Below the pieces are notes generated by a model. That model was given only the letters and a program-made list of their open reading frames with translations. It did not search any database and had not been told where the DNA came from. Shown here in pieces: positions 15,601 through 24,508 of a stretch of DNA of 64,000 nt. The first letter of the stretch is position 1. Each line of letters opens with the position of its first letter. Made by a program: the position numbers and the translations under genes. Source of the stretch: Streptomyces sp. NBC_01016 (GTDB lineage: Bacteria; Actinomycetota; Actinomycetes; Streptomycetales; Streptomycetaceae); contig NZ_JAPEOQ010000001.1 in NCBI RefSeq assembly GCF_026341035.1, forward strand, positions 3,534,001 to 3,598,000. Direction: 5' to 3'.

Positions 15601-16836
15601 ATGACGGCACCACGCCGGCGGACGGTGCGTGATCTGCGGCGCGGCAACCGCGCCGTCGTCCTGAGCAAGCTGTACTTCGACGGGCCGCTCAGCAGGCAGG
15701 AGTTGGGGCCGCTCACGGCCCTCAGTTCGGGCTCCATCAGCAATGTGGTGGCCGAACTCGTCGCCGACGGCCTCCTGGAGGAAGCGGGCTCGGTCGACTC
15801 CGACGGCGGCCGCCCCCGCACCCTGCTGCGCGTCGCCCCGGGCAGCGGCCACCTCGTGGGCGTGGACGTCGGGGAGACCCGCGTGCGCGTGGAGCTGTTC
15901 GACCTCGCGCTCGGTGAACTCGCGCGCGTGGACGAGCCGTTGCCGGAGGCGGCGCGCGACGGCAGCTGGGACGCCAAGGACGTCGTACGCCTCATCACCG
16001 TCGCCCTGACACGGGTGCTGGCCGACGCGGAGGTGGCCCCCGAATCCCTCCTCGGTGTCGGCATCGGGGTGCCCGGCATCGTCGACGCCTCGGGCGGGGG
16101 CGGCGCGGTGGTGCACGGCCAGACCATCGGCTGGGACGCGGTCCCCCTGGAGGCCATGCTCCGCGCCCCCGACGGCCTGCCGCCCGAACTCCCCCCGCAG
16201 CTCCCGCTGTTCCTCGACAACGGCGCCAAGACCCTCGGCCGCGCCGAGATGTGGTTCGGCGCGGGCCGCGGCGCCCGCAACGCCGTGATCGCGCTCATCG
16301 GCTCCGGCGTCGGCGCCTGCGTCATCGCCGACGGACTGCCCTACCAGGGCGCATCGAGCAGCGCGGGGGAGTGGGGCCACACCGTGTTGCAGGTCGGCGG
16401 CAGGGCCTGCCGGTGCGGGGCGCGCGGCTGCCTGGAGGCGTACGTCGGGGCGGAGGCGCTGCTCGCGCGGTGGCGGGAGGCGGGCGGCAGCTGGACCTCG
16501 GCGGACGAGGAGGGCGCGCTGGCCGAACTCCTCGAAGACCCCTCCACGGCAGGCCTGTTGGACGAGACGGCGGAGTTCCTCGGTGCGGGCATCGCCGACC
16601 TGGTCAACCTGTTCAACCCGGAGCGGATCGTCGTGGGCGGCTGGGCGGGCCTCATGCTCGGCCCCCGCCTGCTCGCCCCGGTACGCCGCGCGGCCGCGTC
16701 CTACGCCCTGCACCACCCCTTCGCCCAAACCACGGTGGAACTGGGCCGCTTGGGCCCCGACGCGGTGACGGTGGGCGCGGCGACGCTGCCCCTGGCCAGA
16801 TTCCTGGAGACGGGCGGCCAGCCCTCCGGCGATTGA
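15601..16836 (+). CDS. ROK-family transcriptional repressor
   Basis: A 411-residue NagC/XylR-type protein. The N-terminal winged HTH (residues ~15-70) reads NRAVVLSKLYFDGPLSRQELGPLTALSSGSISNVVAEL. The sugar-kinase-like domain holds HLVGVDVGETRVRVELFD, VPGIVDASG, LFLDNGAKTLGRAE and IALIGSGVGACVI. The zinc site is EWGHTVL plus CRCGARGCLEAY. The ATP-binding glycines are altered (GSGVGA), as expected for regulators rather than kinases. The TGA stop lies in a CCGGCGATTGAG sequence that resembles dispersed repeat ends in this window. No transporter is adjacent, so the sugar effector is unknown. The P450 gene 95 bp downstream might be co-transcribed. Confidence 0.88.
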   Translation: MTAPRRRTVRDLRRGNRAVVLSKLYFDGPLSRQELGPLTALSSGSISNVVAELVADGLLEEAGSVDSDGGRPRTLLRVAPGSGHLVGVDVGETRVRVELFDLALGELARVDEPLPEAARDGSWDAKDVVRLITVALTRVLADAEVAPESLLGVGIGVPGIVDASGGGGAVVHGQTIGWDAVPLEAMLRAPDGLPPELPPQLPLFLDNGAKTLGRAEMWFGAGRGARNAVIALIGSGVGACVIADGLPYQGASSSAGEWGHTVLQVGGRACRCGARGCLEAYVGAEALLARWREAGGSWTSADEEGALAELLEDPSTAGLLDETAEFLGAGIADLVNLFNPERIVVGGWAGLMLGPRLLAPVRRAAASYALHHPFAQTTVELGRLGPDAVTVGAATLPLARFLETGGQPSGD

Positions 16837-16931
16837 GCATTTCCAGCCCTCTCGGGGGACGGGAACGTACGGGGAGTGCCGAGAGTTGAGCACGATGAAA
16901 GCCAGATCCGGGCAACGGGAGGCGGCACGAC

Positions 16932-18122
16932 ATGACCGACAGCGGTGAGATCGTCGATCTGGGGGAACTGGCCGGGGGCGCGCCCCAATTCCACGCCGAC
17001 CCCTACCCGGTCTACGAGCGCCTGCGCACCCAAGGCCCCGTCCACCACGTCCGCACACCGGGCCCAGGCCCGACCGAGGACCTCTACCTGATCGTCGGCC
17101 ACGAGGCCGCCCGCGCCGCATTCACCGACCCCCGCCTGGTCAAGTCCCCACCGTGGGGACTCGAGGACGACATGATGGGCCTGCACCTGCTCTTCGCGGA
17201 CCCGCCGGAGCACGGCCGCCTGCGCTCCCTGGTCACGCGGGAGTTCACCCCGCGCAGGGTCGCGGCACTCGCCCCGCGCATCCAGAAGCTCACGGACGAG
17301 CTGCTCGACGACATGGTGCCGCGCGGCAGCGCCGACCTGATCGGCTCCCTCGCCTTCCCGCTGCCCTTCGCGGTGATCTGCGAGCTGCTCGGCGTCCCCG
17401 ACATCGACCGCGATCGGTTCCGCCGCATGTCGACGCAGGTCGTGGCGCCGACCAGCGAGGAGGAGGCCTACGCGGCGCACGTCGAAATGGTCGGGTTCCT
17501 CGACGAGTTGATCGCGGCCAAACGCGACGCGACCCCCGCGGACGACCTGCTGAGCGCGCTGATCCGGACCACGGCGGAGGACGGCGACCGCCTCTCGCCC
17601 AGCGAACTGCGCGCCATGGCCTTCCTCCTGCTCATCGCCGGCCACGAAACGACGGTCAACCTGATCGGCAACGGCGTCCGCGCCCTGCTCCAGCACCCGG
17701 AGCAACTCGCGGCCCTGCGCGCCGACATGACGCTCCTGGACGGCGCCGTGGAGGAGATGCTGCGTTACGACGGCCCGGTCGAGACGGCCACGCACCGCTT
17801 CGCGGCGGAGCCGGTGGACATCGACGGCACGGTGATCCCGGCGGGCGCGCCGGTGCTCATCGGCATCGCCACGGCGAGCCGCGACCCGCACCGCTTCGCG
17901 GAACCCGACCGCTTCGACATCCGCCGCGACGCCCGCGGCCATGTCGCCTTCGGCCACGGCATCCACTTCTGCCTGGGCGCTCCGCTCGCCCGCCTGGAAG
18001 GTCGTATCGCCGTCCGTAGCCTCCTGGAACGGTGTCCCGACCTGACCCTCGCCGAGCAGCCGGACGCGTGGCTGCCCGGCATGCTCATCCGGGGGACGCG
18101 GAGCCTGCCGGTGAGTTGGTGA
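16932..18122 (+). CDS. Cytochrome P450 (CYP107-like)
   Basis: A 396-residue soluble bacterial P450 mono-oxygenase. The oxygen-binding I-helix motif is AGHETT (residue ~238), EEMLRYDGPVETATHR carries the K-helix Glu and Arg, and FGHGIHFCLGAPLARLEG holds the haem-ligand Cys (~346). HLLFADPPEHGRLRSLVTREFTPRRV is the C-helix region that contacts haem. The overall pattern fits the CYP105/CYP107 clans of streptomycetes. No ferredoxin or reductase gene is adjacent, so electrons must come from elsewhere. It follows the ROK repressor in the same direction, and its end is convergent with a dehydrogenase gene. The substrate is unknown. Confidence 0.92.
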   Translation: MTDSGEIVDLGELAGGAPQFHADPYPVYERLRTQGPVHHVRTPGPGPTEDLYLIVGHEAARAAFTDPRLVKSPPWGLEDDMMGLHLLFADPPEHGRLRSLVTREFTPRRVAALAPRIQKLTDELLDDMVPRGSADLIGSLAFPLPFAVICELLGVPDIDRDRFRRMSTQVVAPTSEEEAYAAHVEMVGFLDELIAAKRDATPADDLLSALIRTTAEDGDRLSPSELRAMAFLLLIAGHETTVNLIGNGVRALLQHPEQLAALRADMTLLDGAVEEMLRYDGPVETATHRFAAEPVDIDGTVIPAGAPVLIGIATASRDPHRFAEPDRFDIRRDARGHVAFGHGIHFCLGAPLARLEGRIAVRSLLERCPDLTLAEQPDAWLPGMLIRGTRSLPVSW

Positions 18123-18127
18123 ACGCC

Positions 18128-18180
18128 TCGGGGCTCCGCCCCGGACCCCGCGGGCTCTCGTTCGAAAGGCGGGGCTTGAT
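18128..18180. repeat. Degenerate copy of the dispersed GC-rich repeat
   Basis: In reverse orientation it contains CGGGGCTCCGCCCCGGACCC and an AGGCGGGGCTTGA end, separated by a divergent middle. It matches the copies at 7520 and 39443 in its outer blocks. Like them it lies in a convergent gap, here between the P450 and dehydrogenase genes. Confidence 0.55.
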
Positions 18181-18189
18181 TGGGCTTGA

Positions 18190-19191
18190 TCAGCCCGCGA
18201 TCTCCTCCATCCGCACCACCCGCCGCTCCGCCCGCGACACCTCGCACGCCTCCGCCACGCGGAGTGCCCGCAGGGCCTCGCGGCCGTCGCACGGGTTGGG
18301 GCGTTCGCCGCGGACGACGTCGACGAAGGCCTTCAGTTCGGCCTCGTACGCGGGGGCGAAGCGTTCCAGGAAGCCGGGCCACGGCTTCGTGGCGGCGGGC
18401 GGGCCCTCCGGTTCCGTGGAGGCGACCGGGGTCCGGTCGTCGAGGCCGACGACGAGGGTGTCCCGTTCCCCGGAGAGCTCCATGCGCACGTCGTAGCCGG
18501 CGCCGTTGCACCGCGTCGAGGTGGCGGTGGCCAGGGTGCCGTCGTCGAGGGTCAGGAGCGCCGCCGCGGTGTCCACGTCCCCCGCCTCCCGGAACATCGC
18601 GGGCCCGGCGTCGGACCCGGTCGCGTACACCTCGACGACCTCGCGCCCTGTCACCCATCGCAGCATGTCGAAGTCGTGGATCAGGCAGTCCCGGTAGAGA
18701 CCGCCGGAGAGCGGGAGGTACGCGGCCGGTGGCGGCGCCGGGTCGGAGGTCAGCGCTCGTACCGTGTGCACCCGGCCGAGTCTTCCCTCCTGAACGGCGG
18801 TCCGCGCCGCCGTGTATCCGGCGTCGAAGCGGCGCTGGAAGCCGAGTTGGAGCACCGTGCCCGCGGCCTCGACCTCCGCGAGTGCGGCCAGCGTGCCGGG
18901 CAGGTCGAGCGCGATCGGTTTCTCGCAGAAGACCGGGAGCCCGGCCCGCGCCGCCCGCCCGATCAGCTCGGCGTGTGCCGAGGTCGCCGCGGTGATCACG
19001 AGCGCGTCCACGCCCCACGTGAAGATCTCGTCGACGCTCGGCGCGGCCGTCGCCCCTATCCGGTCGGCGAGCGCGACCGCCCGCGCGGGCTCCGCGTCGG
19101 TCATGACCAGCGAGCCGACCTCCCGGTACCGCTCCAGTACGCCCGCGTGAAAGGTGCCGATGCGGCCCGTTCCGATGAGTCCGATGCGCAT
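18190..19191 (-). CDS. Gfo/Idh/MocA-family oxidoreductase (inositol dehydrogenase-like)
   Basis: A 333-residue NAD(P)-dependent sugar or polyol dehydrogenase. The Rossmann motif GLIGTGRIGTFHAGVL opens the protein, and the cofactor-site EKPIALDL with its conserved Lys is at residue ~97. The FQRRFDAGY segment and GLYRDCLIHDFDMLRW hold the catalytic Asp and His as in myo-inositol 2-dehydrogenase. I used the ATG at 19191; a TTG at 19200 has the better-spaced GGGGGAG and would add MGA. It is divergent from a GntR regulator, with two TTGTC-N2-GACAA operators between them. It probably acts on the sugar or inositol imported by the neighbouring ABC system. Confidence 0.88.
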   Translation of the reverse strand: MRIGLIGTGRIGTFHAGVLERYREVGSLVMTDAEPARAVALADRIGATAAPSVDEIFTWGVDALVITAATSAHAELIGRAARAGLPVFCEKPIALDLPGTLAALAEVEAAGTVLQLGFQRRFDAGYTAARTAVQEGRLGRVHTVRALTSDPAPPPAAYLPLSGGLYRDCLIHDFDMLRWVTGREVVEVYATGSDAGPAMFREAGDVDTAAALLTLDDGTLATATSTRCNGAGYDVRMELSGERDTLVVGLDDRTPVASTEPEGPPAATKPWPGFLERFAPAYEAELKAFVDVVRGERPNPCDGREALRALRVAEACEVSRAERRVVRMEEIAG

Positions 19192-19230
19192 GGCACCCAA
19201 CGGTGACGCTCCCCCGGGTGGGTGTCAATC

Positions 19231-19246
19231 GTTTGTCCTGACAAAC
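19231..19246. promoter_or_regulatory. GntR operator 1
   Basis: The perfect 16-bp palindrome GTTTGTC-CT-GACAAAC lies 40 bp upstream of the divergent dehydrogenase start. It shares the core TTGTCCTGACAA with operator 2 at 19281 and nearly with operator 3 at 20145. The adjacent GntR/HutC regulator is the obvious binder. Confidence 0.75.
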
Positions 19247-19280
19247 ACCCGTCCGCAGTCAGGGGCCTCGCCGGAAGCGC

Positions 19281-19292
19281 TTGTCCTGACAA
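19281..19292. promoter_or_regulatory. GntR operator 2
   Basis: TTGTCCTGACAA, a perfect 12-bp palindrome identical to the core of operator 1, lies 50 bp upstream of the GntR gene. This placement suits autoregulation. Confidence 0.75.
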
Positions 19293-19341
19293 CCGAACCT
19301 TCGGACTTCCCGTCAAGAACTCCCACCGATAGCCTCGCCCC

Positions 19342-20106
19342 GTGGCCAAACCCCTAGCCGACCCGACCGTCGACCTCGGTCTCAGCGTCGACCGCAGCAG
19401 CCCGGTGCCGCTGTACTTCCAGCTGTCCCAGCAGCTGGAGGCGGCGATCGAGCGCGGCGCCCTGACCCCCGGCAGCCTGCTCGGCAACGAGATCGAGCTG
19501 GCGGGGCGCCTCGGCCTGTCCCGGCCCACCGTCCGCCAGGCCATCCAGTCCCTCGTCGACAAGGGGCTGCTCGTGCGCCGCCGCGGCGTCGGCACCCAGG
19601 TCGTGCACAGCCAGGTCAAGCGCCCCCTCGAACTGTCCAGCCTGTACGACGACCTGGAGGCGGCGGGCCAGCGCCCCGAGACCCGGGTCATCGCCAACAC
19701 CCTCGTGCCCGCCCCCGCCGAGGCCGCCGCGGCGCTCGGCGTCGCGGAGGGCGAGGAGGTGCACCGCGTCGAGCGGCTGCGGCTCGCGCACGGCGAACCG
19801 GTCGCGTACCTCTGCAACCACCTGCCCACAGGGCTGCTCGCGCTCGACGACGAGCGGCTCGTGGCGACCGGCCTCTACCGCCTGATGCGGGCCGCGGGCA
19901 TCACCCTGCACAGCGCCCGCCAGTCCGTCGGCGCCCGCGCCGCCACCGCCGTCGAGGCCGAGCGGCTCGGCGAGCAGGAGGGCGCGCCGCTGCTCACCAT
20001 GCAGCGCACGACGTACGACGACACGGGCCGCGCGGTCGAGTTCGGCTCGCACACGTACCGGGCCTCGCGCTACTCCTTCGAGTTCCAACTCCTCGTACGT
20101 TCCTGA
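19342..20106 (+). CDS. GntR/HutC-family transcriptional regulator
   Basis: A 254-residue regulator. The N-terminal winged HTH has PLYFQLSQQLEAAIERGALTPG and GRLGLSRPTVRQAIQSLVDKGLLVRRRGVGTQV. The C-terminal UTRA effector domain follows (residues ~95-250), with RPETRVIANTLVPAPAE and EEVHRVERLRLAHGEPVAYL, ending GRAVEFGSHTYRASRYSFEFQL. It starts with GTG at 19342. Operators upstream of the divergent dehydrogenase, of itself and of the first binding-protein gene make it the likely local regulator of this uptake set. UTRA regulators usually respond to a sugar or its phosphate. Confidence 0.92.
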   Translation: MAKPLADPTVDLGLSVDRSSPVPLYFQLSQQLEAAIERGALTPGSLLGNEIELAGRLGLSRPTVRQAIQSLVDKGLLVRRRGVGTQVVHSQVKRPLELSSLYDDLEAAGQRPETRVIANTLVPAPAEAAAALGVAEGEEVHRVERLRLAHGEPVAYLCNHLPTGLLALDDERLVATGLYRLMRAAGITLHSARQSVGARAATAVEAERLGEQEGAPLLTMQRTTYDDTGRAVEFGSHTYRASRYSFEFQLLVRS

Positions 20107-20144
20107 GAGTTGCGCGCCCTGTGGGCGGAGCGCAGGCCGTCAGA

Positions 20145-20156
20145 ATGTTCTGACAA
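20145..20156 (+). promoter_or_regulatory. GntR operator 3, before the binding-protein operon
   Basis: ATGTTCTGACAA matches 10 of 12 bases of the TTGTCCTGACAA core and retains one perfect half-site. It lies 79 bp upstream of the first substrate-binding protein gene, in an AT-richer stretch suitable for a promoter. Confidence 0.6.
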
Positions 20157-20234
20157 ATTCATTGACGCTGCGGTGGGACCCCGCTACAAACACCTCCAGC
20201 CGCACCGGGCGGCCGGAGGAGAGGTGGCTCCACC

Positions 20235-21242
20235 ATGCTCACGACCCGTAAAGCCCGCACGGCCGCAGGCAGCGTCGTTGTCGTAGCCGTGCTCGCGCTC
20301 ACCGCAGGATGCAGTGGCTCGGGCGGCAAGGACTCGGAGGACAAGGCCGACGGCAAAGGCGGCGGCAAGGCCGTCAGCACGCCCCGCATGAAGATCGCGA
20401 TGGTCACGCACTCCGGCGAGGGCGACACCTTCTGGGACATCGTCCGCAAGGGCGCCCAGCAGGCCGCCGACAAGGACAACGTCCAGTTCCTCTACTCCAA
20501 CGACAAGGAGGCCAAGGGGCAGGCCGAGCTGGTGCAGGCCGCGATCGACAAGAAGGTCGACGGGATCGTCGTGACGCTGGCCAAGCCGGAGGCGATGGAG
20601 TCCGTGCTCGCGAAGGCGAAGACCGCGGGCATCCCGGTCGTCTCGATCAACTCGGGGTCGCAGTTCTCGGAGAAGTACGGCGCGCTCAGCCACATCGGCC
20701 AGGAGGAGGGCGTGGCCGGCGAGGCGGTCGGCACCGAGCTGACGAAGCAGGGCAAGAAGAACGTCCTGTGCGTCATCCACGAGCAGGGCAACGTCTCCCT
20801 GGAGCAGCGCTGCGACGGCGTCCGCAAGACCTTCAAGGGCGACGTGGAGAACCTCAACGTGGAGGGCACGAACGCCCCCTCCGCCCAGTCGTCCATCGAG
20901 GCGAAGCTCCAGGCGGACAAGAACATCGACGCGGTCGTCGCGCTCGGCGCCCCCATCGCGGCGCTCGCCGTGAAGGCCAAGGACGACGCGGGCAGCAAGG
21001 CGGAGATCTCCACGTTCGACCTGAACGCCGAGGTCGTGCGCCGGCTGAAGGCGAAGGAGGTCACCTTCGCCGTCGACCAGCAGCCCTATCTGCAGGGCTA
21101 TCTGGCGGTGGACGAACTGTGGCTCTACAAGACGAACGCGAACGTGCTCGGCGGCGGCGAGCCGGTCTTCACAGGCCCCGCGATCGTCACCGAGAAGGAC
21201 GTGCCGCGCCTCGAGAAGTACACCGCGCGCGGTACCCGGTGA
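20235..21242 (+). CDS. Sugar ABC transporter substrate-binding lipoprotein (paralogue 1)
   Basis: A 335-residue periplasmic-binding-protein-like lipoprotein of the ribose/galactose (RbsB) family. The N-terminus is a lipoprotein signal with lipobox LTAGC (Cys at residue ~26), then a Gly/Lys-rich linker. The type I fold shows MKIAMVTHSGEGDTFWDIVRKGAQQAA, IDKKVDGIVVTLAKPEAM, AGIPVVSINSG and DAVVALGAPIAALAVKAK. It captures a sugar-like ligand outside the membrane. It is first in the operon after GntR operator 3. A close paralogue follows 137 bp downstream. Confidence 0.9.
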   Translation: MLTTRKARTAAGSVVVVAVLALTAGCSGSGGKDSEDKADGKGGGKAVSTPRMKIAMVTHSGEGDTFWDIVRKGAQQAADKDNVQFLYSNDKEAKGQAELVQAAIDKKVDGIVVTLAKPEAMESVLAKAKTAGIPVVSINSGSQFSEKYGALSHIGQEEGVAGEAVGTELTKQGKKNVLCVIHEQGNVSLEQRCDGVRKTFKGDVENLNVEGTNAPSAQSSIEAKLQADKNIDAVVALGAPIAALAVKAKDDAGSKAEISTFDLNAEVVRRLKAKEVTFAVDQQPYLQGYLAVDELWLYKTNANVLGGGEPVFTGPAIVTEKDVPRLEKYTARGTR

Positions 21243-21379
21243 ATGGATGCATGATCCCCGTGACCCATACTTGTGCGTTTGGGACCGTAATGGGGTCCTC
21301 ATGGACCGGCGTACGGTCCGCCGGGGTCGGCCCGCCGATCCCGGTCGATGACGCAGCAGACCAAGAAGGGCACGGCCTC

Positions 21380-22384
21380 GTGGCACGGTTTCGGACCTGG
21401 GTGAGCATCGCGGTTGCGGGGGCCCTCGGCCTCTCGCTCGCAGGGTGCAGCAGCACCGGCGGCAAGCGGGCGGAGGACGCCAGGAAGTCCCAGGCCGCGC
21501 AGGGCAGGGCGGCGGTGGACACGCCCCGCTGGACCTTCGCGATGATCACCCATTCGGGCGATGGCGACACCTTCTGGGACATCGTCCAGAACGGCGCCAA
21601 GCAGGCGGCCACCAAGGACAACATCAACTTCCTCTACTCGCACAACGAGGAGGCGAACCAGCAGGCGCAGCTCGTCGACGCGGCCGTCGACAAGAAGGTC
21701 GACGGAATCATCGTCACGCTCGCCAAGCCGGACGCGATGAAGTCCGCCCTGGCCCGCGCCGAGAAGGCCGGCATCCCCGTCATCACGGTGAACTCGGGCT
21801 CCGAGATCTACAAGAAGTACGGCGCGATCACGCACATCGGCCAGGACGAGACCATCGCAGGCGAGGCCGTCGGCAAGGAGCTCAACAAGCGCGGCAAGAA
21901 GAAGGCGCTGTGCGTCCTGCACGAGCAGGGCAACGTCGGCCACGAGCAGCGCTGCGAGGGTGCCAAGAAGGCCTTCGACGGCAAGATGACGAACCTGTAC
22001 GTCGAGGGCACCAACATGCCCGACGTGCAGTCCTCCATCGAGGCCAAGCTGCAGTCCGACACGTCGATCGACTCGGTCGTCACGCTGGGCGCCCCGTTCG
22101 CCGCCACCGCGGTGAAGGCCAAGGAGGACGCGAGCAGCAAGGCCGAGGTCGACACCTTCGACCTGAACGACAAGGTCGCCCAGGGCCTCAAGGACGGCGA
22201 CCTCGGCTTCGCCGTCGACCAGCAGCCCTACCTCCAGGGCTACGAGGCCGTGGACCTGCTGTGGCTCTACCGGTACAACGCCAATGTGCTCGGCGGCGGC
22301 CTGCCGGTCCTGACCGGCCCCGAGATCGTCACCAAGGACCAGGCAGCCAAGCTTCAGGAGTTCACGAAGCGGGGGACGCGATGA
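21380..22384 (+). CDS. Sugar ABC transporter substrate-binding lipoprotein (paralogue 2)
   Basis: A 334-residue lipoprotein clearly related to the preceding gene along its whole length: shared GDGDTFWDIVQNGAKQAATK, DKKVDGIIVTLAKPDAMKSA, VEGTNMPDVQSSIEAKLQSD and VDQQPYLQGYEAVDLLWLY. The lipobox is LSLAGC. The GTG at 21380 starts the signal sequence VARFRTWVSIAVAGALGLSL. The 137-bp gap before it holds no gene and could have its own promoter. Its stop overlaps the permease start (ATGA), so this copy is the one translationally coupled to the transporter. Two binding proteins may widen the substrate range. Confidence 0.9.
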   Translation: MARFRTWVSIAVAGALGLSLAGCSSTGGKRAEDARKSQAAQGRAAVDTPRWTFAMITHSGDGDTFWDIVQNGAKQAATKDNINFLYSHNEEANQQAQLVDAAVDKKVDGIIVTLAKPDAMKSALARAEKAGIPVITVNSGSEIYKKYGAITHIGQDETIAGEAVGKELNKRGKKKALCVLHEQGNVGHEQRCEGAKKAFDGKMTNLYVEGTNMPDVQSSIEAKLQSDTSIDSVVTLGAPFAATAVKAKEDASSKAEVDTFDLNDKVAQGLKDGDLGFAVDQQPYLQGYEAVDLLWLYRYNANVLGGGLPVLTGPEIVTKDQAAKLQEFTKRGTR

Positions 22385-23430
22385 GTACGACGACTCCAGC
22401 GAGCACGGAAAAGGTCGACGAGCGGCTGGTCAAGGCCTCGCCGTGGAAGAAGCTGCTCGGCCGGCCCGAACTGGGCTCGGTCATCGGCGCCGTCGCCGTC
22501 TTCATCTTCTTCATGATCTTCGCGGACAGCTTCCTGCGGGCGACCAGCCTCGCGACGGTCCTGTACGCGTCCTCGACCCTCGGCATCATGGCCGTGCCCG
22601 TGGCGCTGCTGATGATCGGCGGCGAGTTCGACCTGTCGGCGGGCGTCATGGTCACGTCCTCGGCGCTGATCTCGTCGATGTTCAGCTACCAGATGACGGC
22701 GAACACCTGGGTGGGCGTCGGCGTCTCGCTCCTCGTGACGCTCGCCATCGGCGTCTTCAACGGCGTCATGCTGACCCGCACCAAACTCCCCAGTTTCATC
22801 ATCACGCTCGGCACGTTCCTGATGCTGACGGGCATGAACCTGGGCTTCACGAAGCTGATCAGCGGCACCGTCTCGACGAAGTCGATCGCGGACATGCAGG
22901 GCTTCGATTCGGCCAAGTCCGTCTTCGCCTCCACGTTCAGCATCGGCGGCGTCGACTTCAAGATCACGATCATCTGGTGGCTCGCCCTCGTCCTGGTGGC
23001 CACCTGGATCCTGCTCCGCACCCGCATCGGAAACTGGATCTTCGCGGTCGGCGGTGACCTCGACTCGGCCCGCGCGGTGGGCGTCCCGGTCAACAAGACG
23101 AAGATCGGCCTCTACATGGGCGTCGCGTTCGGCGCCTGGATCTCCGGCCAGCACCTGCTCTTCTCCTACGACGTCGTGCAGTCCGGCGAGGGCGTCGGCA
23201 ACGAGCTGATCTACATCGTCGCGGCCGTCATCGGCGGCTGTCTGATCACCGGCGGCTACGGCTCGGCGGTCGGCGCGGCCATCGGCGCGCTGATCTTCGG
23301 CATGACCAGCAAGGGCATCGTGTTCGCCGAGTGGAACTCGGACTGGTTCAAGTTCTTCCTCGGGGCGATGCTGCTCCTCGCGACCCTGCTCAACGCGTGG
23401 GTCCGCAAGCGCGCGGAGGCGAGCAAATGA
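22381..23430 (+). CDS. Sugar ABC transporter permease (RbsC-like)
   Basis: A 349-residue inner-membrane permease of the BPD_transp_2 family. It has about eight to ten membrane helices, starting with [19 protein letters not shown]. It carries the family marker [21 protein letters not shown] in the second or third helix region and the cytoplasmic coupling segment [21 protein letters not shown]. It ends with [20 protein letters not shown]. It overlaps the binding-protein gene before it and the ATPase gene after it, so all are one translational unit. As the only permease it should act as a homodimer. Confidence 0.93.
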   Translation: MSTTTPASTEKVDERLVKASPWKKLLGRPELGSVIGAVAVFIFFMIFADSFLRATSLATVLYASSTLGIMAVPVALLMIGGEFDLSAGVMVTSSALISSMFSYQMTANTWVGVGVSLLVTLAIGVFNGVMLTRTKLPSFIITLGTFLMLTGMNLGFTKLISGTVSTKSIADMQGFDSAKSVFASTFSIGGVDFKITIIWWLALVLVATWILLRTRIGNWIFAVGGDLDSARAVGVPVNKTKIGLYMGVAFGAWISGQHLLFSYDVVQSGEGVGNELIYIVAAVIGGCLITGGYGSAVGAAIGALIFGMTSKGIVFAEWNSDWFKFFLGAMLLLATLLNAWVRKRAEASK

Positions 23431-24287
23431 CGACCGATGAGCAGATGACGACCAAGGACACGGCGCCCGCGCCGCTCGTCGAACTGGACGGCGTCAGCAA
23501 GTTCTACGGCAACATCCGCGCCCTCGACGACGTCTCGCTCGTCGTCAACGCGGGTGAGATCTCCTGTGTCCTCGGCGACAACGGCGCCGGCAAGTCGACC
23601 CTCATCAAGATCATCGCGGGTCTGCACCAGCACGACGGCGGCCGGTTCGCGATCGACGGCGAGGAGACCCGCCTCAGCAACCCGCGCGACGCCCTGAACC
23701 GGGGCATCGCCACGGTCTACCAGGACCTCGCCGTGGTGCCGCTGATGCCGGTGTGGCGCAACTTCTTCCTCGGCTCCGAACCCACGAAGGGGAAGGGCCT
23801 CTTCAAGCGCCTCGACGTCGAGCTCATGCGGCGGACGACGCACGAGGAACTGGCCCGGATGGGCATCGACCTGCGCGACGTCGACCAGCCGATCGGCACG
23901 CTGTCCGGCGGTGAGCGCCAGTGCGTCGCCATCGCCCGCGCCGTCTACTTCGGCGCGAAGGTCCTCGTCCTCGACGAGCCGACGGCGGCGCTCGGCGTCA
24001 AGCAGTCCGGTGTGGTGCTGAAGTACGTGGCGGCGGCACGTGACGCGGGCCTCGGCGTGGTTCTGATTACGCACAACCCGCACCACGCGTACCTCGTGGG
24101 TGACCGGTTCGTGCTGCTCAAGCGGGGTGGGATGTTCGGCAGCCACTCGCGCGACGAGATCACGCTGGACGAGCTGACGCGGCAGATGGCGGGCGGCAGC
24201 GAGCTGGACGACCTTCAGCATGAGCTGGAGCGGGCGCCGGTGCCGACGCATTTGGGCGGGCATACGGCTGACGGGGCCGAGAAGTAG
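23427..24287 (+). CDS. Sugar ABC transporter ATP-binding protein (single-domain)
   Basis: A 286-residue ATPase with Walker [11 protein letters not shown]-loop [20 protein letters not shown], signature LSGGERQ, Walker [13 protein letters not shown] and switch His LITHNPHHA. Classical RbsA-type partners have two fused ATPase domains of about 500 residues in total. This protein has only one, so two copies are needed per transporter. A C-terminal tail of about 40 residues after the ATPase core is acidic and variable. Its start overlaps the permease stop. A strong hairpin at 24364-24407 follows before the kinase gene. Confidence 0.92.
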   Translation: MTTDEQMTTKDTAPAPLVELDGVSKFYGNIRALDDVSLVVNAGEISCVLGDNGAGKSTLIKIIAGLHQHDGGRFAIDGEETRLSNPRDALNRGIATVYQDLAVVPLMPVWRNFFLGSEPTKGKGLFKRLDVELMRRTTHEELARMGIDLRDVDQPIGTLSGGERQCVAIARAVYFGAKVLVLDEPTAALGVKQSGVVLKYVAAARDAGLGVVLITHNPHHAYLVGDRFVLLKRGGMFGSHSRDEITLDELTRQMAGGSELDDLQHELERAPVPTHLGGHTADGAEK

Positions 24288-24363
24288 GGGCCTCCGTTAC
24301 GCGCGTGCGTGTGTGCGTTTCCGGCTGCCTCGGGCGGCTGCGCGTCGCGTCGTTGGTTGCGTT

Positions 24364-24407
24364 CGCGCAGTTCCCCGCGCCCCTTTAGGGGCGCGGGGAA
24401 CTGCGCG
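24364..24407. terminator. 20-bp perfect hairpin, terminator-like dispersed element
   Basis: The arms (24364-24383 and 24388-24407, CGCGCAGTTCCCCGCGCCCC and its complement) pair perfectly around a TTTA loop. No U-run follows. The motif of a GTTCCCCGCG stem is a common intergenic element in streptomycetes. It lies between the transporter operon and the ROK kinase gene and probably lowers read-through in both directions. Confidence 0.7.
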
Positions 24408-24508
24408 CGTCAACGCCGGGTGGCTGGAGGGTGGACGTTCCGGCCCACCCCGACGCGGCGTAAAACCCGGTATGCGGCGGAGCCGTTGCGTGAGGCAGAA
24501 TCGCCGCA

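Noticed and set aside
15601..16836. The first ROK protein as a sugar kinase
   Set aside because: It has an N-terminal winged HTH and altered ATP-loop glycines; it is better read as a repressor, unlike the ROK kinase at 24509.
24364..24407. Hairpin considered as inverted ends of an insertion sequence
   Set aside because: The arms are four bases apart with nothing between them, no transposase is near, and the motif is a common streptomycete terminator-like element.
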